Part shown: positions 24,732 to 32,731 of the stretch, piece after piece
Position numbering within the stretch: position 1 is the first letter of the stretch
How the letters are laid out: each line of letters begins with the position of its first letter
The notes under the pieces: generated by a model
What the model saw: only the letters and a program-made list of their open reading frames with translations
The model's database searches: none
What the model was told of the DNA's origin: nothing
Position numbers and translations under genes: made by a program
Origin: Palsa-504 sp963753225
GTDB lineage: Bacteria > Actinomycetota > Actinomycetes > Streptosporangiales > Streptosporangiaceae
Assembly (NCBI GenBank): GCA_963753225.1
Contig: CAVWBQ010000047.1
Location: 372,001 to 436,000, forward strand
Reading direction: 5' to 3'
DNA: 64,000 nucleotides

Positions 24732-25883
24732 TCAGAACCTGACCGGATACCAGGTCCGGCCCGCGTCCCTCGTCCGGAGCAGCTGGCTGTGGCTCCCGGA
24801 ACCCGGGTTGCCCGTCACCAGGTAGCCCGTGGTCGGGCTCATGAACTGCAGCGTGCTCAGCATCGCGCCGCCACCGGTGCCCTGGATCCCGGACGTGGTC
24901 CAGGTCTGCCCCAGGTTGGCCGAGCGGTAGATGGCATCCACGCCCGGCGTCACCACGGCGATCGCGATCGCGCCGAGACGGCCCGGCGTCACCGCGAACG
25001 CGGCCACGTCGCCTGCCTGCGGAGGGGCCTGCCGCGTCTGCCACGCGGTACGGCCGCCGTTGAACGAGACCAGAACCTTCTTGGCCGTGTGGAACATGCC
25101 GCCCGGGGCGGCGTACAGGAAGGCCACGTACCTGGGGCTGGCCGCCGCGATGCCCGCGAGGTCGTAAGACCTCCCGTAGTACGCACCCTGGGAGCGGAGC
25201 GGGTACCTGGCCCAGCGCACCCCGTCGGCCGTCGCCCACAGGTACGTGGCGCCGGCGAACCACACCGAGTTACCCAAGACCGCCAGCGTGCTGCCGGTCA
25301 TGGCGCCCGACCGCGGCCACGCGCCGACCCGCGTCCATCCGTTCCAGCCGAGCGGGCTGCGGTATAGCCGGTCACCGGCCACGGCGTACACGGCGTGCGC
25401 GGACGCCGCCATAGCCTGGATGTTCCCGGGTAGCGTGATCTCCCGCCAGGATGTCCCGCCGTTGTGCGTGGCCCAGATGTGACCGGTGTTGTACTGGTCG
25501 TACAGCCACCCGTCGGCGCGGCCGGCGAACACGACGCGGCTCACCTGCGGCATGCGAGAAGCGCCGTTGTCCAGCCAGACATTCGGTGCGCGCATCAGCG
25601 ACCAGTGCGCCCCGCCGTCGGCGGTCACCGCCAGCCGCGCCAGGCGTGCGAGGCCGACGCCGTGGTCCGCGCCACCCAGCACGACGCCCCAGGTCGGGGA
25701 CGTGAAGCTGGCGGTGGCCGGCTCGAAGCCGTGCAATCTCAGCGGGGCGACCGAGGCGGGATGCGCGGGCTGGGCCGGCGCAGCCGCTGCCGCGGCGGCG
25801 CCACCGGCACCGGCCAGGCTCAGGAGGATCAGTGCTCCCGCTGCCCCTGCGGCACTGAACACCTTCATGACGTGCGGTTTCAT
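24732..25883 (-). CDS. Secreted BNR/sialidase-like beta-propeller protein
   Basis: A 383-residue exported protein from ATG 25883 behind AAGGAAGG. The signal region (AGALILLSLAGAGGAAAAAA) is followed by repeats of BNR type with the S/T-x-D/N-G-G-x-x-W pattern: VTADGGAHWSL, THNGGTSWREI, SFNGGRTAWQT, SANLGQTWTT and TRDAGRTWYPV. Such propellers occur in sialidases and in photosystem-assembly factors. Catalytic residues cannot be assigned, so the role is unknown. A DosR-like box at 26017-26030 lies 134 bases upstream. It and the Kelch protein may act together outside the cell. Confidence 0.78.
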   Translation of the reverse strand: MKPHVMKVFSAAGAAGALILLSLAGAGGAAAAAAAPAQPAHPASVAPLRLHGFEPATASFTSPTWGVVLGGADHGVGLARLARLAVTADGGAHWSLMRAPNVWLDNGASRMPQVSRVVFAGRADGWLYDQYNTGHIWATHNGGTSWREITLPGNIQAMAASAHAVYAVAGDRLYRSPLGWNGWTRVGAWPRSGAMTGSTLAVLGNSVWFAGATYLWATADGVRWARYPLRSQGAYYGRSYDLAGIAAASPRYVAFLYAAPGGMFHTAKKVLVSFNGGRTAWQTRQAPPQAGDVAAFAVTPGRLGAIAIAVVTPGVDAIYRSANLGQTWTTSGIQGTGGGAMLSTLQFMSPTTGYLVTGNPGSGSHSQLLRTRDAGRTWYPVRF

Positions 25884-26016
25884 TGCAGCACCTTCCTTAA
25901 TCGCGCAGCGCAGCCAGACTCGCCGCATGAAAAAGGAAAACGACCTGGCCATGCTGCTAATATCACCACTAGGCGGACCGCAATTGGGTGTCTAGAGCCG
26001 GTCGTCAGTAAAAGAG

Positions 26017-26030
26017 GGGACCTTCGGGCA
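26017..26030. promoter_or_regulatory. DosR-like box upstream of secreted BNR protein
   Basis: GGGACCTTCGGGCA keeps the first eleven bases of the consensus. It sits in the 217-base gap between the BNR gene and the PII-like gene. Confidence 0.5.
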
Positions 26031-26100
26031 GGACTTTACCGTCCGTGTTATTCACGGATATTCACCGGCCGGTAATTATGCCGTGCAGCGCGAAATCTTC

Positions 26101-26436
26101 CTATATGGCGGCGCGGTCCCGCTCGCCGGTCCGGACGCGCAACGCGCTGTCGACCGGAGTGACCCATATCTTCCCGTCGCCGATCGTTTCCGTCCTGGCG
26201 TGCTTGGCGATGGCCTCGACCAGGGTTTCCACGTCGTCATCGAGGGCGACGACGTCCAGCCGGATCTTGTGCAGCAACGTCACCCGGGACCGGCCGGCCC
26301 CGGCGGCGAGCTGGCCGAATTGCCGGCCGAAACCACGGACCTCGGTCACGGTCAGGCCGTGCGCCCGGTTGTCGACCAAGGCGTCGATCAGCTCATCGAG
26401 CTTGTCGGGCCTGACGATGGCTGTAATCAGCTTCAT
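26101..26436 (-). CDS. Divergent PII-family (GlnB-like) signalling protein
   Basis: A 111-residue PII-fold protein: MKLITAIVRPDKLDELIDAL, TVTEVRGFGRQFGQ, TIGDGKIWVTPVDSALRVRT and GE. The body and the C-terminal loop are normal, but the T-loop reads GQLAAGAGRSRVTLL and lacks the Tyr51 that is uridylylated or adenylylated in standard PII. It therefore cannot be regulated by GlnD at that site. Its partner is unknown; no amtB or glnD lies nearby. It may be a PII-like sensor for the adjacent SulP transporter, which is inference from position. Upstream is the tiny single-TM gene at 26468. Confidence 0.82.
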   Translation of the reverse strand: MKLITAIVRPDKLDELIDALVDNRAHGLTVTEVRGFGRQFGQLAAGAGRSRVTLLHKIRLDVVALDDDVETLVEAIAKHARTETIGDGKIWVTPVDSALRVRTGERDRAAI

Positions 26437-26467
26437 GCCAGCTCGCCTCCGTTTCAGCCTGCGCGCT

Positions 26468-26590
26468 TCACATGCTGCGCATGCGGTGGAACTTGCGGAT
26501 GTCGTCCTTGCCCGCCAGCAGCGCGAGGCCGGTGACCAGCAGGACGACGCATGCGGCGGTCCTCAGCGCCGTTCCGGTGATGTGCTTCAT
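26468..26590 (-). CDS. 40-residue single-TM protein, DUF6893-like
   Basis: A 40-residue peptide from ATG 26590: a hydrophobic span LRTAACVVLLVTGLALLAG followed by a basic tail ending IRKFHRMRSM. This short membrane segment with a terminal RMRSM is typical of DUF6893-type small actinobacterial proteins as I recall them. GGAAAGG lies ten bases upstream. It is divergent from the SulP gene, with two DosR-like boxes in between. Function is unknown. Confidence 0.65.
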   Translation of the reverse strand: MKHITGTALRTAACVVLLVTGLALLAGKDDIRKFHRMRSM

Positions 26591-26704
26591 TGGTCCGAGC
26601 CTTTCCGTTCCGCCCGGGACGGATTCCCGGGACTGACCAGGTGCGGCGCGGCTCACGGCCGACACCGCAGGCTCACTGTCGCGGTCCGCGGGCGCCGCGG
26701 GCTA

Positions 26705-26718
26705 GGGCCAAAGATCCG
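26705..26718. promoter_or_regulatory. DosR-like box, first of two in the SulP divergent promoter
   Basis: GGGCCAAAGATCCG, a partial match. The second, stronger box starts 22 bases later. Paired boxes at about two helical turns are typical of DosR promoters. Confidence 0.45.
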
Positions 26719-26726
26719 CCCTCGCC

Positions 26727-26740
26727 GGGACCTGGGTCCC
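26727..26740. promoter_or_regulatory. DosR-like palindrome, second box of the SulP promoter
   Basis: GGGACCTGGGTCCC, with perfect GGGAC/GTCCC half-sites. It lies 80 bases before the SulP ATG and 137 from the small TM gene. Confidence 0.6.
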
Positions 26741-26819
26741 GGGCCGGTCCTACCCGGCGGCGGCACCTGGCCGAGGTCCCGCCCCTGGTCCGCCGGGCGA
26801 GGCTGCGGTACAAAGAGAA

Positions 26820-28499
26820 ATGATCACGGGACTAGCCGTGCTGCGCGGCTACCAGCGCGCCTGGCTGCCCGGTGACCTGCTGGCCGGCGTCACCGTCGCG
26901 GCCTATCTGGTGCCGCAGGTGATGGCCTACGCCACGATCGCGGGCCTGCCGCCGGTCACCGGCCTGTGGGCCGCGTTCCCTGCCCTGATCGTCTACGCCA
27001 TATTCGGCTCGTCCAAGTCGGTGTCCATGGGCCCGGAGGCGACGACCGCGCTGATGACCCTGGTGGCCATCAAGCCGCTGGCCACCGGGCACCCGGTCCA
27101 TTACGCCAAGCTCGCCACTACGCTCGCCCTGCTCACCGGCCTGATGGCGGTGGCGGCCTGGCTGCTGCGGCTGGGCTTCTTCGCGGACCTGCTGTCGCGG
27201 CCCGTGCTGGTCGGCTACATGGCGGGAGTGGCCCTGATCATGATCGGCGATCAGCTCCAGCGCGCGACCGGCGTCCCGGTCCGCGGCCAGGTGTTCTTCA
27301 CCCAGGTCGGCTCGTTCGCCCGCGGGCTGGGCCACGTCCGGCCGACGGTCCTGGCGATCTCCCTGTCCGTCCTGGCGTTCCTGCTGCTGCTGCGGTGGCG
27401 CTGGCCGCGCCTGCCGGGGCCGCTGCTGGCGGCGCTGCTCGCCACCGCCGCGGTGGCGGCGCTGCACCCGGGCGGAGTCGGCGTTGTCGGCCCGGTCCCG
27501 GCGCGGCTCCCCGCCGTCGGGCTGCCCACCCTGGATCCCGGCGTGCTGCGCGAGCTGCTGCTGCCCGCGTTCACCGTACTGATCGTGGGCTTCAGCGACG
27601 ACGTGGTGACGGCCCGCTCGTTCGCGGGCCGCGACGAGAAGATCGCGGCGAACCGGGAACTGCTGGCGCTCGCCCTCGCCAACGTCGGCGCGTCGCTGGT
27701 GCGCGGGTTCCCGGTCAGCAGCAGCGGGACCAGGACGGCCATCGCGATCGCCGCGGGCCGCAAGACCCAGGCGTACTCACTCGCCACGGCGGCCTCCGTC
27801 CTGGTCGTCCTGCTGGTCGCGCGGCCGGTCTTGTCCCGCTTCCCGACGGCGGCGCTCGGCGGGATCGTCATCTTCGCCGCGCTCAACCTGATCGACGTGC
27901 AGGCCTTCCGGCGGCTGCTCGCCTTCCGCCGGACCGAACTGGGGATCGCCGTGGCGGCGGGTCTCGGCGTACTGGCCTTCGACATCCTGTACGGCGTGCT
28001 GGTCGCGATCGCCCTGTCAGTGGCCGACCTGCTGGTCCGGGTGGCCCGCCCGCACGACGCGGTCCAGGGGATCGTCCCCGGCCTGGCCGGCATGCACGAC
28101 GTGGACGACTACCCCGACGCGCAGACCATCCCCGGCCTGGTGGTGTACCGGTACGACGCGCCGCTGTGCTTCGCCAACGCGGAGGACTTCCGGCGGCGCG
28201 CGCTGGCCGCCGCGGACCGGCCGCCGGGCCCGCTGCGCTGGTTCGTGCTCAACGTCGAGGCCAACGTCGAGGTGGACTTCACCGCGCTGGAGGCCATGGA
28301 CGCGCTGCGCGAGGACATCATCGGCCGGGATGCCGTGTTCGCCCTGGCCCGGGTCAAGCAGGACCTGCTGGCCCGGCTGGAGGCCTTCGGCCTGGCCGGC
28401 AAGATCGGGACGGAGCTGCTGTTCCCGACCCTGCCCACGGCCATGCAGGCCTACCAGGACAGGACAAAAGACCCGCCGGCCGGCAACCAAGGCCCATGA
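26820..28499 (+). CDS. SulP-family anion transporter with STAS domain
   Basis: A 559-residue membrane protein. The first 420 residues hold about 11-12 membrane segments, with the SulP signature DLLAGVTVAAYLVPQVMAYA and VSMGPEATTALMT. A cytoplasmic STAS domain follows (about 435-550, with VYRYDAPLCFANAEDFRRRA). SulP proteins carry sulfate, bicarbonate or other anions; the substrate cannot be read from sequence. The mycobacterial relative Rv1739c lies next to a block of DosR-regulon genes. The ATG at 26820 is preceded by AAAGAGAA. It is divergent from the small TM gene behind two boxes. Confidence 0.88.
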   Translation: MITGLAVLRGYQRAWLPGDLLAGVTVAAYLVPQVMAYATIAGLPPVTGLWAAFPALIVYAIFGSSKSVSMGPEATTALMTLVAIKPLATGHPVHYAKLATTLALLTGLMAVAAWLLRLGFFADLLSRPVLVGYMAGVALIMIGDQLQRATGVPVRGQVFFTQVGSFARGLGHVRPTVLAISLSVLAFLLLLRWRWPRLPGPLLAALLATAAVAALHPGGVGVVGPVPARLPAVGLPTLDPGVLRELLLPAFTVLIVGFSDDVVTARSFAGRDEKIAANRELLALALANVGASLVRGFPVSSSGTRTAIAIAAGRKTQAYSLATAASVLVVLLVARPVLSRFPTAALGGIVIFAALNLIDVQAFRRLLAFRRTELGIAVAAGLGVLAFDILYGVLVAIALSVADLLVRVARPHDAVQGIVPGLAGMHDVDDYPDAQTIPGLVVYRYDAPLCFANAEDFRRRALAAADRPPGPLRWFVLNVEANVEVDFTALEAMDALREDIIGRDAVFALARVKQDLLARLEAFGLAGKIGTELLFPTLPTAMQAYQDRTKDPPAGNQGP

Positions 28500-28629
28500 C
28501 CGCGGCTGGTCCAGCTGACCCACAGTGACGGGAAAGCAGGACATTCATACCGAACGGACTGGGTTCATGGCTACCGCGACCGCGCTCCCCGCCCCCCGGC
28601 CGGCCGCGGCGCGACGGGAGGGATGAGAG

Positions 28630-29190
28630 ATGGACATCGTCTACGAGCGCCCCCCGCTGCCGTACCCGGCGGCGCTGCGGGCGCTGGCCCGCTGCTGCGC
28701 CAGCACGGCCCGGCTGCTCCGGCAGCACCGGCTGCGCCTGCCCGCCCAGCGGGTGGGAACGCTGCTGCACTTTGCCGACGGCACCTCGGCGCGGGTATAC
28801 CGCGAGACGGTCGCCGACCGGGGCGCGACGATGGACCCGTGCGTGCTCGTCGTGGAGTTCCGGCTGCGCGCCGTGCGCGGCCTGGGGCACGCCGCATTCC
28901 GCCGGGAGAGCCTGCTCAACACGCCGCTGTTCGCGGGCTTCCCCGGGTTCGTGTCCAAGCTGTGGCTGGTAAACGACGACCTGGGGCGCTACCGGGGCCT
29001 GTACGAATGGGATGACCCGCTCCTGGCCGAGAACTACGCGCGGGCGCTGTGGCGGGTGCTCGCCCTGGTGTCCGTGCCGGGCTCGATCCACTACGTGGTG
29101 CTGCCCGGGCTGCGTCGTCACGAGGTGCTCGACCGGCCGCACCTGCTGGGCGGGGATGAGGCCTGGTGGCGGCTGACCGGCGTCGGCTGA
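28630..29190 (+). CDS. Hypothetical protein, possible YdhR-like mono-oxygenase fold
   Basis: A 186-residue protein from ATG 28630 behind GGAGGG. The C-terminal part, KLWLVNDDLGRYRGLYEWDD followed by AENYARALWRVLALVSVPGS, resembles YdhR-type dimeric alpha/beta-barrel proteins. The N-terminal half is not recognised. It overlaps the FAD monooxygenase gene by 25 bases and is probably in the same operon, so it may act as its accessory protein. The assignment rests on a short region only. Confidence 0.55.
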   Translation: MDIVYERPPLPYPAALRALARCCASTARLLRQHRLRLPAQRVGTLLHFADGTSARVYRETVADRGATMDPCVLVVEFRLRAVRGLGHAAFRRESLLNTPLFAGFPGFVSKLWLVNDDLGRYRGLYEWDDPLLAENYARALWRVLALVSVPGSIHYVVLPGLRRHEVLDRPHLLGGDEAWWRLTGVG

Positions 29191-30727
29191 CGGCGGACAT
29201 CCTGGTGGCGGGGCCGGCCCGGCCGGGTTGGCGCTGGCCCTGCAGGCGCACGACCACGGCGCGGCGGTCCGGGTCGTCGACCGGCGGCCCGAGGCGGTCC
29301 GGCCTTCGCGCGCGCTCATCCTGCACGCCCGCACGCTGGAGGTGCTGCGCCCGCTCGGGGTGACGCGGGCGCTCCTGGCCCGGGCCGACACCGCGCCAGC
29401 GGCCGACCTGCGGTTCGGAGCCAGCGTGGTCCGCGTCAGCTTCGGCGATCTCGCGCTGCCGGACACCGCGTTCCCGCACCTGTCGCTGGTCCGGCAGATG
29501 GACGTGGAGCGGGTGCTGGCCGACGCGCTTGCCGGTCGCGGGGTGGAGGTGGAACGCGGCACCGGGCTGGCCGCGGTGCGCGACGAACCCGGCGGTGTCC
29601 GGGCCGTGCTGCGCACGCCGGCCGGCCCGGAGGAGGCCCGGTTCGGCTTCGCCGTCGGCTGCGACGGCCCGGCCAGCACCGTCCGGGCCCAGGCCGGCCT
29701 GGGCTGGACCGGCCGGGTTTACCCGGTGGAGGTCGTGCTGGCCGACGCCGAGCTCGACGGTGATCTGCCCGGCGACGCCGCCCAGGTCGTGGCCGGCCGG
29801 GGCGGGCTGCTGTTCGCCTTCCGCCTCGGCGAGCGCGCCGCCTGGCGGCTGCTCGCGACCCGCCCCGCGACGCCGGGGGGGCTGGAACCAGGGTCGTTCG
29901 GCCCCCCGGTTTCCGCCATCGACCTGCAGGCCCTGATCGACCAGGCCGGCCTGGACGCGCGGGTCACCGACCTGCGGTGGTCCGCGCGGGTCATGGTGCA
30001 GCGCCGGGTGGCCAGCCGGTTCCGGCGGGGCCGGATGTTCCTGGCCGGGGACGCCGCGCACGCCTACTCCCCCGCCACCGGCCAGGGCATGAACGCGGCC
30101 ATCCAGGACGCCGCCAACCTCGGCTGGAAGCTCGCGTTCGCGGCGGCCAGGTCCGGTGACGGGCCGCTGCTGGACTCCTACGACCGCGAGCGCCGGCCGG
30201 TGGCGCGCCAGCTGCTGGCCCTGACCAACCTGGCCTTCTGGGCCGAGGCCGGCCCCGGGCCGGTCCCGTCCGCGCTCCGCGCCCGGTTCGCGCCGCTTGC
30301 CGCCCCGCTGGTGCCCGCGCTGACCCGCGGCCGCCCGGCCGCCAGCGGGATCCGCCTGCTGTCGCAGCTGAACGTGAGCTACCGCGCCAGCCCCCTGTCG
30401 GTGGAGGGGAGGCCGCGCCGTCCCGGCGGTCCCCGCGCCGGAGACCGGCTGCCCGACCGGCTCGTCCGTGCCGGCGGGCGGAGCGTCCGGCTGCACGAGC
30501 TGCTGGCCCGGCCCGGCGTGCACATCCTGCTCGACCGCGACGCTGACCGGCTCGAGGACCTGGCGCCGGGCCGGTTCGTGACCGTTCACCGGCTGACCAG
30601 CGTCCCCGGCCGCGGTGTCACCGTGGTCCGCCCCGACGGCTACATCGGCTTCCGCGGCCGGACCGCCGAGGCCGGCCAGCTTGCCGCCTGGCTCGCCCGC
30701 GTCAGTGCGGGCGGCTCAGGTCGGTGA
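29166..30727 (+). CDS. FAD-dependent aromatic-ring monooxygenase (PHBH family), frameshifted near the N terminus
   Basis: From 29228 the frame encodes about 499 residues of a PHBH/PheA-type flavoprotein hydroxylase: DG motif CDGPASTVRAQAGL, FAD-ribityl motif RMFLAGDAAHAYSPATGQGM, and a thioredoxin-like C-terminal domain (GVHILLDRDADRLEDLAPGR). The first beta-alpha-beta FAD motif is broken. From GTG 29166 the sequence encodes ADILVAGPARPGW. Adding one G to the GGGG run at 29210-29213 restores ADILVAGAGPAGLALALQA in frame with the rest. Either the gene is inactivated by a 1-base deletion or the sequence has a homopolymer error. The fragment starting at 29228 would lack FAD binding. The substrate is unknown. 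Confidence 0.75.
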
Positions 30728-31163
30728 GGACGGCGCCGGCCACCTCGTCCACGGCCGCGGCGACGAGCGGGGTCAGGCCGGTGCCCTGGGTCAGGTCGGC
30801 CGCCTCGATCGCGTGCACGATGAGCCGGCCCGGCATCCGGTCCAGCGCGCGCGCCAGCCGGATCGCGTCATCCAGGCCGAACCCGTGCGAGCTAGCCGTC
30901 CGCGTCGCCCCGGCCAGGGGCCGGTCCAGCACGAACCGGTGCGCCCGGCCCGGGCGGGGCGGATCGGCGCGGACGGCGTCGACCACGACGGCGAGCGCCG
31001 CCCCGGTCCAGGCCTCGATCAGCCGGGTGGGCTCGCCGTCTGTGAGCACGAGCTCCACTCCCGGCGGCACCCGGTCGCGCAGGCGAGCGATCACCGCGAG
31101 CCCTGCCCCGTCGTCGCGCCGGAACTCGTTGCCGACGCCGATCACCACCACCACCAGGCTCAC
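30702..31163 (-). CDS. Hydrogenase maturation protease (HycI/HupD family)
   Basis: A 153-residue peptidase of family M52, from GTG 31163. IGVGNEFRRDDGAGLAVIAR is the family signature, with the Ni-contacting Glu/Asp pair, and VVVDAVRAD supplies the second acidic site. It cleaves the C terminus of a NiFe-hydrogenase large subunit after Ni insertion. No hydrogenase structural gene lies in the window, so the target must be elsewhere. A DosR-like box at 31198-31211 is 35 bases upstream. Hypoxia-induced hydrogenases are known in mycobacteria. Convergent overlap with the monooxygenase gene is 26 bases. Confidence 0.83.
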   Translation of the reverse strand: MSLVVVVIGVGNEFRRDDGAGLAVIARLRDRVPPGVELVLTDGEPTRLIEAWTGAALAVVVDAVRADPPRPGRAHRFVLDRPLAGATRTASSHGFGLDDAIRLARALDRMPGRLIVHAIEAADLTQGTGLTPLVAAAVDEVAGAVLTDLSRPH

Positions 31164-31197
31164 TCTACGCACGGCCTCTACGCACGGCCCGGAGGCC

Positions 31198-31211
31198 GGG
31201 ACCTTTGGCAC
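31198..31211. promoter_or_regulatory. DosR-like box upstream of hydrogenase maturation protease
   Basis: GGGACCTTTGGCAC, 11 of 14 bases matching the consensus, 35 bases from GTG 31163 and about 60 from the plus-strand gene at 31270. Confidence 0.55.
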
Positions 31212-31269
31212 CAGCCAAAGTGAGTTACGTCCCTTCCGGCCGGCCGGGCCGCCGGGCGACGCTGGAGCT

Positions 31270-31605
31270 ATGAACGCGAGATTCCGCCCGTCACCAGCCG
31301 ACCGGGTCGAAGGCGCGGCCGGGCTATTCGACGCTGCCGCCAGGCCCGGGCCGACCACCAGCCTGTCCGGCCAGGCCTGCTGCTGCGTGGCCCAAGCCGT
31401 GGTCCGGGTCGTCCTGCCGCCATCTGCGGGCCGGCCCGACGAGACCGAACTGCTGCTCTGCGGTCACCACTACCGCCTCTCGCGGGACACTCTCGTGGCC
31501 GCCCACGCCACCGTGTCCCAGCTGCCCGGGAGTTCCGTCGACGCCGACGCATGGTTCGACGACGATCCCGGCCATGCCGCCCCGGCCCCCGTCCCCACGG
31601 CCTAG
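31270..31605 (+). CDS. DUF7455-like small protein
   Basis: A 111-residue protein with GQACCCVAQAVVRVVLPPSA and ELLLCGHHYRLSRDTL. Cysteines followed by a C-x2-H-like pair (CGHHY) suggest a zinc-ribbon-like fold as in DUF7455 proteins of actinomycetes. ATG 31270 is near the divergent box at 31198. The tail is acidic and Pro/Ala-rich. Function is unknown. Confidence 0.6.
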   Translation: MNARFRPSPADRVEGAAGLFDAAARPGPTTSLSGQACCCVAQAVVRVVLPPSAGRPDETELLLCGHHYRLSRDTLVAAHATVSQLPGSSVDADAWFDDDPGHAAPAPVPTA

Positions 31606-31635
31606 CGCCTGTTCCGCCTGGACACACCATCGCCA

Positions 31636-31649
31636 GTGACGAAAGTCCC
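31636..31649. promoter_or_regulatory. Weak DosR-like site upstream of universal stress gene
   Basis: GTGACGAAAGTCCC matches GGGCCGAAGGTCCC at 11 of 14 bases, 95 bases before ATG 31744. Confidence 0.35.
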
Positions 31650-31743
31650 GTCCCCGCCCCTCTTTCGTCCCTGGTTGTCGCATTGGCCCCGTCAGACACT
31701 TTAGCTGGGAAAAGAAGAGTTTCATCCCAGGGAGGCTAAGGCC

Positions 31744-32163
31744 ATGTATGACAAGATCCTGGTGGCGGTTGACCACTCCGAGGCATCCGACCGGGCCCTG
31801 CTCGCGGCCCGCGACCTGGCCCTGCTGTCCAAGGGCGAAGTCTGGATCCTGCACCTGCGCGAGCGCGAGATAATCACCAAGACCAGCGTGGTCATGACGG
31901 ATGAGACCGAGCGTGAAGCCACGAGCATGATCGAGGCGGCGGTAGACAAGCTGACCGCGGCGGACATCAAGGCGCACGGCCACGTCGGGACCACGATATT
32001 CGGCTATGCCGCGCGGAGCATCATCGACGAGGCGATCGAGCACGACGTCGATGTCATCGTGATGGGCTCGCGCGGCCGCGGCGACCTGGCGGGCCTGGTC
32101 CTGGGCAGCACGGCGCACAAGGTGATTCACCTCTCCGACCGCCCGGTCCTGATCGTCAGGTGA
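31744..32163 (+). CDS. Universal stress protein, single UspA domain
   Basis: A 139-residue UspA-fold protein: YDKILVAVDHSEASDRALLA, then MGSRGRGDLAGLVLGSTAHK and RPVLIVR, with intact ATP-binding glycines. GGGAGG lies before ATG 31744. It stands alone between the DUF7455-like gene and a repeat-rich gap. It is the fourth universal stress gene of the window. Confidence 0.9.
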   Translation: MYDKILVAVDHSEASDRALLAARDLALLSKGEVWILHLREREIITKTSVVMTDETEREATSMIEAAVDKLTAADIKAHGHVGTTIFGYAARSIIDEAIEHDVDVIVMGSRGRGDLAGLVLGSTAHKVIHLSDRPVLIVR

Positions 32164-32247
32164 CGGACCCGCGTCGCGATGCCGCCCGGGTGGAACTGTA
32201 CTGGCCATCACAGCAGCACCAGCCCCCGGGCGGGGCGGTAGCCGCGG

Positions 32248-32306
32248 CGGCGGTACGGGGCGGCGGTACGGGGCGGCGGTACGGGGCGGCGGTACGGGGC
32301 GGCGGT
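32248..32306. repeat. 13-bp tandem repeat, 4.5 units
   Basis: The unit CGGCGGTACGGGG occurs four times in perfect tandem (32248, 32261, 32274, 32287) with a partial fifth unit. It may form G-quadruplex-like structure on the plus strand because of the regular GGGG and GG runs. Confidence 0.9.
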
Positions 32307-32682
32307 TCTGGGTCAAAGTGCCGGTGGTCCGGTTCTAGCCGGACCAGCGGCACATCGACCCAGCGGTCAGCACATCAGCGCACCGGAAATCCCGAAGCGA
32401 CGGGTTATTTTAAGGCGCGCGCTCAGGACCGCCACGATGTGACACCGTGGCGATTCTCATCGGGCCAACGCGCTCCGGCCCGGCGATGCCCGCGTGATCC
32501 GCGATGCCCGCGTGATCCGTGGTGCGGAGGCAGGCAGCCCGCCCGTTCGGCTGGAAAAGACCACAACCCAGCCTGAACCCGCCCCTTCCCTCCTTGTCCC
32601 GCCCCTTCCCTCCTAGTCCCGCACAGCCCACCCGTACCAGCCGGACACGCCCTAAGCCAGAGAGGCCAACGTCCCGGCTGGG

Positions 32683-32696
32683 GGGACTTTCGGCCG
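32683..32696. promoter_or_regulatory. DosR-like box upstream of ATPase-hemerythrin gene
   Basis: GGGACTTTCGGCCG, 12 of 14 bases matching the consensus, 36 bases from the ATG at 32732. Confidence 0.55.
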
Positions 32697-32731
32697 CTGT
32701 CTGCGCCCTCCAGGGCGGCGAGGCTGGAGAC

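Larger units (their letters stand above)
32164..32731. other. Repeat-rich intergenic region before the P-type ATPase gene
   Basis: 568 bases with three direct-repeat blocks. A 13-bp unit recurs at 32248-32306. CGATGCCCGCGTGATCCG is duplicated near 32483-32519. CCGCCCCTTCCCTCCT is repeated near 32580 and 32599. A DosR-like box at 32683-32696 closes the region. No ORF here looks coding. Confidence 0.6.

Noticed and set aside
28567..28626. A 19-codon ORF before the 28630 gene
   Set aside because: It ends at the ribosome-binding site of the next gene and could be a leader peptide, but sequence is low-complexity Ala/Pro/Arg with no other support.
32248..32306. Tandem repeats as a CRISPR array
   Set aside because: Units are contiguous 13-mers without spacers, and there are no cas genes.
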